64,000 bases of DNA from the NCBI GenBank assembly GCA_026545765.1, contig CM048844.1:8000524-8064523 (forward strand), given 5' to 3'. The notes under the pieces were generated by a model. The model worked only from the letters and a program-made list of their open reading frames with translations, was not told the DNA's origin and did no database searches. This document shows, piece after piece, positions 56,197-64,000 of the stretch. Every line of letters begins with the position of its first letter. The stretch's first letter is position 1. The position numbers and the translations under genes were made by a program. The DNA is from Plantago major (Eukaryota; Streptophyta; Magnoliopsida; Lamiales; Plantaginaceae).

Positions 56197-57098
56197 TGTT
56201 GAGGGTGTAACTCCCCAACTACTTAGATTTATTTCAACTCCACTAATGGATGCCAAGGTAAGAAGCTCCTTGCTAGGTAAGGACCAAGGCGTAAGAACAA
56301 TGACCAACCGCTTGCAGGACACGCACACTTGAGTGGGGGGTTAGTGCGGTTTGCTAAGTGTCAAACCGGGATGAGACTTTACTCGAGAGTGACTGAAGAT
56401 CAACTCTGTCTAATATTCGGGATTGAGGTCGTGATGTGACTTGTGAGATGACTTACTTGTGGGGATGTGTGCCTTATTTATAGGCTATCATCAAAATGGA
56501 AGGCCTTGCTAGGATTGCGCCAAGTGTAAGGCTACGATTGAGCCACCAATGCTAATATGAGGCCCATAGCCCAATAATGAAGCTTTAGCCCATGCCATCT
56601 TGGGCTTTAGGGGTAGTTTGGTCATTATTGGGAGAGTTTTTGAGGATGTGACTAGTTCTGCCGAGATCCTGTTGGAGAGATGGGTCCTGACGATCGGACC
56701 ATATATTGGTTGTCGGTGAGGAAGTTCTCCTCATCCAACTCTTCCGATTGAGCTCTGGTTGGACATCTCACTCTTTGGTGCCCATTTGCTTGGTTGCTTT
56801 ATGAGATGGTCATCTTTGGATCCGAGTTGACATCCGGATCGAGTCCTTGGTCGGAGAGTAATCGACTTACTATGCTCCTTTCCCGAGAGGCTCGGACCAA
56901 GGTGGACCCGTGGTTCCGGTCGGGCCTTGTAGGTCCAAATCCTTCGTCCCTTTCTTTCAATGTGGGTGGACCATGGTTGATGCCGGATCGGACCGTTGGC
57001 TCGGACCAAAGTGTCTCGGATCCATTGGATGACTTGGGATGCCTTAGGATTCGTTCCTATGTCCTTTATGATGGATTGGACATATTTCCGTATCAACA
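56197..57098 (-). mobile_element. Solo LTR inserted in the CACTA transposase gene
   Basis: 902 bp beginning TGTTGAGGG and ending TATCAACA (6-bp inverted ends TGTTGA/TCAACA), flanked by a perfect 5-bp target duplication CTATA (56192-56196 and 57099-57103). No internal retrotransposon sequence remains, so it formed by LTR-LTR recombination. A TATAAATA at 56475-56482 on the minus strand suggests that strand as its orientation. Higher GC than the surroundings. Superfamily (copia or gypsy) undetermined. It falls between a donor-like GTAAGT (57116-57121) and an acceptor-like TGTTTGCAG, i.e. apparently in an intron. Confidence 0.93.
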
Positions 57099-57121
57099 CT
57101 ATAATTGAAGTAGAGACTTAC

Positions 57122-59058
57122 GTAGCTATATTAAAATTTAAAGAAAGTGTTGCTCCCCTCGCAAATAGTATCATATACGGGTCAACCTCAGCACAATTCG
57201 TGAGGACATAATATTGAGCTGCTTTCAACTCTTTATCCGTAAGATATTCTTTCTTAGCTGCACCAAGAGGTCTCCCTGATACCCTGAAGACAGATAGGTA
57301 AAACTCATCATCCGCTTGAACTTTGAATGTGTCTGCGTTTCGAGCCGGCCTTGATGTCTTCGTAGGGACGTGTTCATCAAAGTAATAAGAGCAGAAGGTT
57401 CTCGAATGTAGGCATTGGCAATCGAACCTTCAGGTTTACCTTTGTTGTTGACATACTTCTTCAATTTCCCTAAGTACCTCTCGAATGGATACATCCGTCG
57501 ATACTGAACCGGTCCAGCAAGTCTCGCTTCATGTGGAAGGTGCACCGGCAAGTGCTCCATAGAATCAAACCAGCTCGGTGGAAAGATACGCTCGAGCTTG
57601 CATAGAATCAATGGTATGTTCCTTTCAAGATTTTCCAACACTTTGTCACGAACCACCCTTGTGCCTAAATTTTTGAAAAATAAGCTCAACTTGGTGATAG
57701 CAGTCCATACATGTTTCGGTAGCAGCTCTCGAAATGCTACCGGGATAAGCCTCTCCATGAACACATGACAGTCGTGGCTCTTCATCCCATAAACCTTTGT
57801 CTTCTTCAAATCCACACACTTCTCTAAATTTGAGGCGTAATTATCTGGGAAACTCAATGCCCTCACCCAATCAAACAAAACTGACCTAGAAGCGTTGTCA
57901 ATTGTGTAGCATGCTTTCGGCCACTTATCATTCTCATCCTTCTTTGTCAACTCAGGTCTTTTACACCACGTAGACAACTCGGCTCTAGACTTCGCATGAT
58001 CCTTTGTTTTTCCCTCAATGTTGCAAAGTGTATTGAATAAGTTCTCGAACACGTTCTTCTCAATGTGCATGAAATCTAAGTTGTGACGGATAAGAAGACT
58101 GCTCCAATAAGGCAAGTCCCAGAAGATGCTTCTCTTCCTCCAACCACATTTTTTACCAATTTTTCGTTATGCTTCATCCACCCAAGTTCAGTCACCTTCA
58201 TAAGACCCAACCTATCAATCTCCGCAATAATTTGTGCACCAGTAAGTCTTGTCGCGGCTTTTTTGTTGACGACTTTATTTTTCAAGAATTGATCCTTGTT
58301 CTTCCTGAACGGATGGTCACTTTCTAGCAACCTACGATGACAATCAAACCAACAAAATTTTCCACTACCCTTCAGTCTAAATGCATCTGTATCCTCCAAG
58401 CAACGTGGACATGCATATTTCCCTGCGGTTTTCCTTCCAGATAGCATGGAGTACGCAGGAAAGTCACTCACGGTCCAAAGAAGAGCTGCTCTCAAGGTGA
58501 AGTTCTTTTTGGTCGAGACATCATATGCAGGGATACCATCCGTCCACAACTCGATCAGCTCCTTGATTAGGGGTTGCAAGAAAACATCGAACGTCAGTCC
58601 AGGATCTTTCGGCCCAGACACCAACGCAGTCAGAAACATGAATGGATCCTTCATGCACTCACCGGGGGGCAGGTTGTACGGTGTGAGCATAACTGGCCAA
58701 CAAGAGTATTTTCGTTCACTCCCGAACGGGTTAAAACCATCCGTACAAGGTCCCAATCGTACATTTCTAGATTCGGCTGCAAACTCTGGATATGTCTTGT
58801 CAAACGATTTCCATGCAGGTGAGTCTGCTGGATGGTCCATTCTACCATCTTCTGTATTATCCGAGATTACTCGCTCCTTGTGCCACCGCATTTTATCCGC
58901 AGAAGCACTTGAAGCATACAATCTTTTCAAACGAGGTGCTAGAGGGAAGTACCACACAAGCCGGACGTCCCATGGCAAACGAGATGAAACCTTTAACCCC
59001 TTCTACAAAACTCCTAGAAACTCTGCCATTTACCGCCGTACGATCGTACATCCATGAA
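57122..59058 (-). pseudogene. CACTA transposase, TNP2 type (PF02992), with deletion and frameshifts
   Basis: 59058-58980 encodes the start of the transposase-associated domain (SWMYDRTAVNGRVSRSF). It then joins directly to YFPLAPRLKRLY...MRWHKERV (58950 on), so the zinc-finger half of that domain and the linker are deleted. The PF02992 core follows: WKSFDKTYPEFAAESRNVRL, DGFNPF, YSCWPVMLTPYNLPP, LWTDGIPAYDV, ALLWTVSDFPAY and KYACPRCLEDT. A one-base loss in an A run at 58149-58154 shifts the frame before LIRHNLDFMHIEKNVFENLF; the DUF4218-like part continues (CHVFMERLIPVAFRELLP, MEHLPVHLPHEARLAGPVQY). A second frameshift lies near 57400, after NAYI. The last exon piece ends YMILFARGATLS at a GTAAGT donor. 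Encodes the enzyme that binds and cuts CACTA ends; here non-functional. Confidence 0.9.
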
Positions 59059-59309
59059 CGGTCAGAATTCATTGTATACTTTTTAAACCTGTTCCAATTG
59101 ATTAGATCGTATTTAATATATTAGATCGATTCCAATTCGGATAAGAAGATTGTAGAGATTAATTGTTAATTATTATATGTTCCTTATAAATTAATTATTA
59201 AGTGTTCGATATGTTACAAAATTTATTAAGCGTTTTACTACTACGAGTTATAAATTATAAATTACACGTTAATATAATCAACATATTATCCGTCGCTCAA
59301 AACACTTAA

Positions 59310-59660
59310 CTACATCCTCGTAATTTAGTACATATACGAATTTATCAAATCAACTCCAACTACTACTTACATACATATCAAATTAACTAAACTAACTACA
59401 TACATATTTAACATACATATCAAATTAACTAAACGAACTAAACCAACTACATACATACTTAATTAACATACATACTTCACTACATACATACTTATCGAAT
59501 TAACATACATACATATTGAATTACTACATACATTCATATCAAATTAACTAAACTAACTATCAAATTAATCAAATTACATATACATATCAAATTACATATA
59601 ATTGATCAAATTAACTAAACAAGCTACTACATATTTCATATAAACATACAATTGAGAATA
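59310..59660. repeat. ACATACATATCAAATTAACT repeats in the CACTA 5' region
   Basis: Irregular repetition of ACTACATACATA, ATATCAAATTAACTAAAC and related phrases; no coding content. Confidence 0.75.
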
Positions 59661-59929
59661 AGTAGTCAAAAATAAAAAAAAATTCCAAATTTTCAAAAGT
59701 TAGGGTTTAGAAGTAATACCTTTGATTCCAAAGAAAATAGCGGATGAAATTTGAAATTGAAGGAAGAAACGAGCTCCTCGTCCAACGATCTTTGAATTGA
59801 CAACAAGATTGGGAATAATCGACAACAAATGGCCGGATTTGACGGAGGAGAAAGGAAGAAAAAGAAGAAAAACGAAGAAGAGAATGAAGCCGAAATGAAT
59901 CTGCTTCAGCCCAAATTGGGCTAAAACCT

Positions 59930-60225
59930 TACTGGGCCGACGGACACGTATCCGTCGGCCCAGTAACGATCCGTCGCTATCCGTCGCCCCATAGCGACGG
60001 ATCGCTAATCCGTCGCCATATATTATTTATTTTTTATTTAACATATAAATATTAACGACGGATAATTTATCCATCGTTAATATTTAATTTTCTTTTTTTT
60101 TTTAAAGTCAAACAACGGACGACGGATAAAAATTATCCGTCGCCCATATAGCGACGGAAAAAATCCGTCGCCAAATCTAGTGATCCGTCGCTATGGGGCG
60201 ACGGATCTTTCCATCGTTTTACCTC
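59930..60225. repeat. CACTA 5' subterminal repeats
   Basis: Direct and inverted copies of GATCCGTCGC, GCGACGGATC and GACGGATA, several as short palindromes, mirroring those at 52720-53145. Confidence 0.85.
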
Positions 60226-60527
60226 AGCTTTCTTGTAGTGGATCTTCCATCGCGGAAGCCCATGGAAGCTCTTTTCCGGCAGTGGTGGGTTGAAGTGGTG
60301 GTGGGGAAGAAGATGGGTGGTTATTTTTATAAGTTATAAAATATTTGAGTCAAGTATGTAATAAAATGAAACTTGTAAATTGCAACTTAGTCCATTTAAT
60401 TTAATTTACCTTTATTTTTTGTTTGGTCAACTCAAAAATGGGAATTTGGACTTGGATGTAATTGTTGCCAATCTAGGGACGATCTATAATTGGGCTAAAT
60501 TTAAGGGGAACCATAGGTAATTCGCCC

Positions 60528-62500
60528 TTATTTTGTATCTTCTACAGTAAAAATGTTAACTCAATTTTTTCTTCACTAAACAATCATCATTCTATTACTA
60601 CCCTACATTAACTTCATCTTTACTTTTCTAATCAAACTAACAATTTTAAACCAATCAAATAACTTAAAAATTATCAAACCCATCACTTCCTTCTTACACA
60701 CACCACTTTATTCTTACACACCATATATAACAACCCTATAAACCCTATAAATTTTTAACTCTATTTCAAACATCATTTTTTATATCACAATTTTAACTCA
60801 GTTACTATTTATCAACTAAAATTTTTTCTTTTAACTTAATTTTTTAAATAATAGCCAGAAGGATCTTAAACATTCTTATTGGAAATTTTTTTATACTATT
60901 CACGTGCATTTGAATGACCTTTTCCTGATCATTCTACATCTCGTGGTTGGATAATGTATAGTGTGTTCGATTTCAAGTTCACATGGGCCCTTTTTTTTCC
61001 TTCCATTAATTAGTTCCAATATATTTTCCGTTTGTTCTTTTTTTCTTTCTATAATTAAGAAACTTGTTGAAATAGGGACTAAACTAGACCGATAAACATT
61101 ATATTGATAGTCATAAGTACATGATGCTATTACTAAAAGCGAATTAGCAAAGGTCAAGGACTCAAGAAGATCCGTTCGGAGTTTAGCTACAAAGACTGCT
61201 GACTTTTTAAACATGATAATTTGACTAAAACAAGTCTAGTTGATTAATGGACAATTTTATTGGTCTTGAATTCATCTTTGTCAACATTATGTATGCTACT
61301 TGCAAAACATTCTCAAATTAATTATGTTTGATAAAAATCCATAACAAGAAGTTCAACACACATATCATCCATGTTGTCGTTATATGTGGTGTTTGGTTTA
61401 TACGGTGTATTCATGTACATAAAGGATACACGATGCAATAAAAGAAAGAAAAATGATTTTAAAAAAGAAAATTAAATATATAAAAATAAAGAAAGAGTTG
61501 TGCATGTTATTCTTAAATGTTAGTGACTTAGTGTTAGTACGAGAATGTAATCTTTTGAATTGTACTACAGTCAAGGACTCGAAAAGTGGAAAAATTAAAG
61601 ATACTAGCAAATATACTCAGACACGAAGCATGTATTCCGTACGATCAGATCTACTGTATGTAATACTATAATTATATGTTTCCTTTCTAATTACATCAAT
61701 TATTTAACAATTCTTATGGACCGAAGATACACATTCCTAGTTCTAATGAACCGTGCGATAAATGTAGAGGCGAGCATTCGATTAGTGGTAAGGTAGTAAA
61801 AGGTAAGTCACGGAAATACCCTCTTTGCTCGAATGTGAGTGTAGAATAAAGCTCCATGCCATATATGTGTTCATCTCAAATTTGCCTAGTCGAAATAATG
61901 CTAGCTTTCTGTGCATGATCATCTCTAACAAGTGACATTGCATATCAGCTTCCATTTATGTTTTCTTGCCCCAATTCGGACACAAGGACATAACATATCT
62001 AGCATATATCTCAAAAGTATGACTAGGTATTCCCAAAAAGTGTAAATAGAGATTCAAGAACGGAAAGCAGGAATGGAACAAACAATAATAAATAAAGATA
62101 AGAGTTACAGAGCCTCCAACTTTATTTCATGGATTCACATTCCCTCCAACATCTAACATTGAAGTGTACTACTCGTGCAGTAGCTACTCCGTCCGTTCAA
62201 TAGATTCTCATTTTATTTTGTTGACTTTTTCTCAGTGACCTCTTTGAACACAAATTACTTCTCCAGTACTTTTTCGATATGATTCAAAATTAATTTGTAT
62301 TCAAATTGAGTATTAAAATGTAAATGAAAACGAAATGGAAAGCTTGTTCTGGAACAATTGGGTGACAAAATAGTTGAAAATTTATGAGTATAAACTCAAC
62401 GAACGCCTCATGCTTTTGGCTTTTTTCTGTTTCCCTCCAACCATATATGTCCCCATGACCATTAAAATACACTAAAGCTAAAGCAACAACCACTCCCCAA
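60528..62500. other. No gene seen; upstream region of the DUF1635 gene
   Basis: AT-rich spacer. A single Stowaway-like end occurs near 62190 (TACTCCGTCCGTTCAATAGA) without a partner. No clear TATA box; TTATAACA near 62508 is a weak candidate. Confidence 0.45.
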
Positions 62501-62631
62501 ATCCCTTATAACAACAAAGTGTGCCAGTTTCTCATTATACCATTCATTTTCCCTTTATCCACTACTACTACAACTACTCTCTTTTGATCTTTCCCAATTC
62601 CCCCCAAAAAGAAAGAGCCAATTTCAAGAAA

Positions 62632-63682
62632 ATGGAAGAGCAATGCAGCCCTCTTAACTGGTCTTACTGCTACCTGGAAGAGGTAAGTTCTTGTACTAAT
62701 CTAACAACTTTCACTTTGTGTTTTCGGTTATAGATGAACTTATCAAGTGAGGCACATTTTGTTTAGGGGGTTGAGGAATTCAAGAATTCACTTGTGTACT
62801 CTACTCTGGAACTGGAGGCAGCAGTTATCTCAGCTCATGAGGAGATTTCAAGAAAAGATGAAGAGATAGTCCAACTCAAAGATGTACTTGGCAAAATCAT
62901 CAATGAGAGGGATGAATTCAAGGCCAAATGCAACACACTTGTGTTTGAAAAACAGTTGCTTCTCCAACAACTGCAAGTCCAGACAATGTCCTATAAGAAT
63001 CACCTAGAGTGTCCACTCTCAAGTGGAACCACTAGCAATGAGGACGAATACATCGCCCTTTCGCCCTCACATTCTGATGGAAATACCATTTTCCAATCGT
63101 CACCAGGTAAATTATCCGCTCAGAACTTCTATTTCACTCGTTTATCTTAACTACCTTAGGGGTACTACAACTCGATGTTATAATGTACCAACATAATAGT
63201 ATAATATGGTACTTTTAAAAGTATCGAGAGGTGTGAAAATTACACAACTCTTGCTCAATTTTGATTCTAAATCTATTCACCCTGTAGGTGCGAAAAACCC
63301 AACATTCGTTGTGGAGAAAGATGTCACGCCATTAACGTCACCAACGCAACCGCCACTAGACATAATTGACCAAATTGCCCTCAAGAGGGCGCTACCGGAG
63401 AATCACAAGTTCTTGCAAGCCGTGATGGACGCAGGGCCACTACTCCAAACACTTATGCTGGCAGGACCACTACCTCAATGGCAGCATCCACCTCCACCAC
63501 TAAACTCCATAGACATCCCACCAGTGACCATCTCATCATCATCTCCAGTTAGCTCAAACAGTACTGGACAGTTGAGTAACAAGAGGCCTATGATGATGAT
63601 GGATATAGGGACAGAGTTTTCACCCAAATATCAAAAGGTTGTTCACCAATCATCATTGACCCAACACCTAGTGTCCCCATGA
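62632..63682 (+). CDS. DUF1635 family protein
   Basis: Three exons with consistent phases: 62632-62682, 62767-63106, 63288-63682; 786 nt, 261 residues, stop TGA at 63680-63682. Donors are GTAAGT and GTAAAT, acceptors TTTAG and TGTAG. The start MEEQCSPLNW is preceded by AAA, a good plant context. Residues about 18-88 form a coiled coil (LVYSTLELEAAVISAHEEIS, KDEEIVQLKDVL, INERDEFKAK). A conserved C-terminal block is LPENHKFLQAVMDAGPLLQT and LMLAGPLPQWQHPPPP at about residues 168-203. Coiled coil plus AGPLPQW is the pattern of PF07795 (DUF1635), a plant-specific family with no firmly known function. Ser/Pro-rich linkers lie between. The gene lies complete within the window. Confidence 0.88.
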
Positions 63683-64000
63683 CATTTCAAGATTATTGAA
63701 CCAACCCTATATATCATTTTCATCATGTCCAGTCCAGGCAAAATTAATTAAAAGTTTGTACATTAGTGGTTTGTCTTAGATACCAAGTATGTTAACTAAT
63801 TCTAGTAGAGCTAGAGAGAGTGAGAGTGAGTGATGATGATATGAAATCAATTGCTAGCTAGCCACTTTTTTAGCTTTTGTGTTTGGATGGAGACTTTCTT
63901 GTATTAATTAAGTCTTAATAGTTAGTAATTAGTAGTCTAATTTAGGCCCCAGAGATGTATTATCAAAATGGGGCCTATAGATTCTCCATATTGGTGGAGA
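63683..64000 (+). other. 3' region of the DUF1635 gene
   Basis: No open frame of interest; presumably 3' untranslated sequence and flank. Contains short GA-rich and TAGCTAG motifs only. Confidence 0.5.

Noticed and set aside
56731..57108. Open frames of 104-122 codons on both strands
   Set aside because: They lie within the solo LTR, which is non-coding.
58446..59124. Plus-strand open frames of 203 and 110 codons
   Set aside because: Antisense of the CACTA transposase; no domain content.
62187..62260. Stowaway-like terminus TACTCCGTCCGTTC
   Set aside because: No inverted partner found within several hundred bases; not called as an element. The same holds for 48268.

Overview
The window is nuclear DNA of a flowering plant, almost certainly a eudicot. 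It is AT-rich, its genes have GT-AG introns, and it carries plant-specific families (S-protein homologs, an EMBRYONIC FLOWER 1-like protein, a DUF1635 protein). Most of the rest is plant transposable elements. I cannot name the species from the sequence.

Layout. 0-2.5 kb: mostly non-coding, with hints of a terminal exon on the minus strand and of a 5' leader exon. 2.46-7.89 kb: a nearly complete but inactivated Ty1-copia retrotransposon (minus strand) with 347-bp LTRs and a 5-bp target duplication; it appears to split a possible second exon. 8.1-20.9 kb: five S-protein homolog (SPH, plant self-incompatibility S1 family, PF05938) genes, all intronless, all on the minus strand, each with a TATA box a short way upstream of the ATG. 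They form two subgroups: A (8132, 10856, 16286) and B (13669, 20408). A 1.3-kb non-autonomous CACTA element and several MITEs sit between them. 21-34 kb: gene-poor, with Stowaway MITEs, a truncated LINE with a 17-bp target duplication, a tRNA-derived SINE with a 15-bp target duplication, a long-inverted-repeat element, and an unexplained reading frame between two AT microsatellites. 34.2-40.5 kb: an EMF1-like Polycomb-associated gene (plus strand, eight coding exons, 973 residues) with a tandemly duplicated 93-nt exon. 40.5-52 kb: minisatellites, MITEs, a Harbinger-like ORF remnant, a 1.0-kb element with inverted repeats of about 215 bp and a perfect 10-bp target duplication, and a Helitron helicase tail. 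52.2-60.5 kb: a three-level nest in which a Mutator-like element holds a 7.5-kb CACTA element (target duplication GAT), which holds a 902-bp solo LTR (target duplication CTATA). 62.6-63.7 kb: a complete three-exon DUF1635 gene (plus strand).

How the parts relate. The SPH genes encode small secreted six-cysteine proteins that probably arose by local duplication: coding regions and promoters are conserved within each subgroup. The EMF1-like and DUF1635 genes are independent single genes. The CACTA transposase is broken by an internal deletion and at least three frameshifts, so both CACTA elements here would need a transposase from elsewhere. I found no wholly new system. The most distinctive features are the two-clade SPH cluster, the exon duplication in the EMF1-like gene, the LTRs ending TG...TA, and a perfect 52-bp foldback in the CACTA 3' subterminal region. 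Exon boundaries and family names were read by eye; no database search was run.
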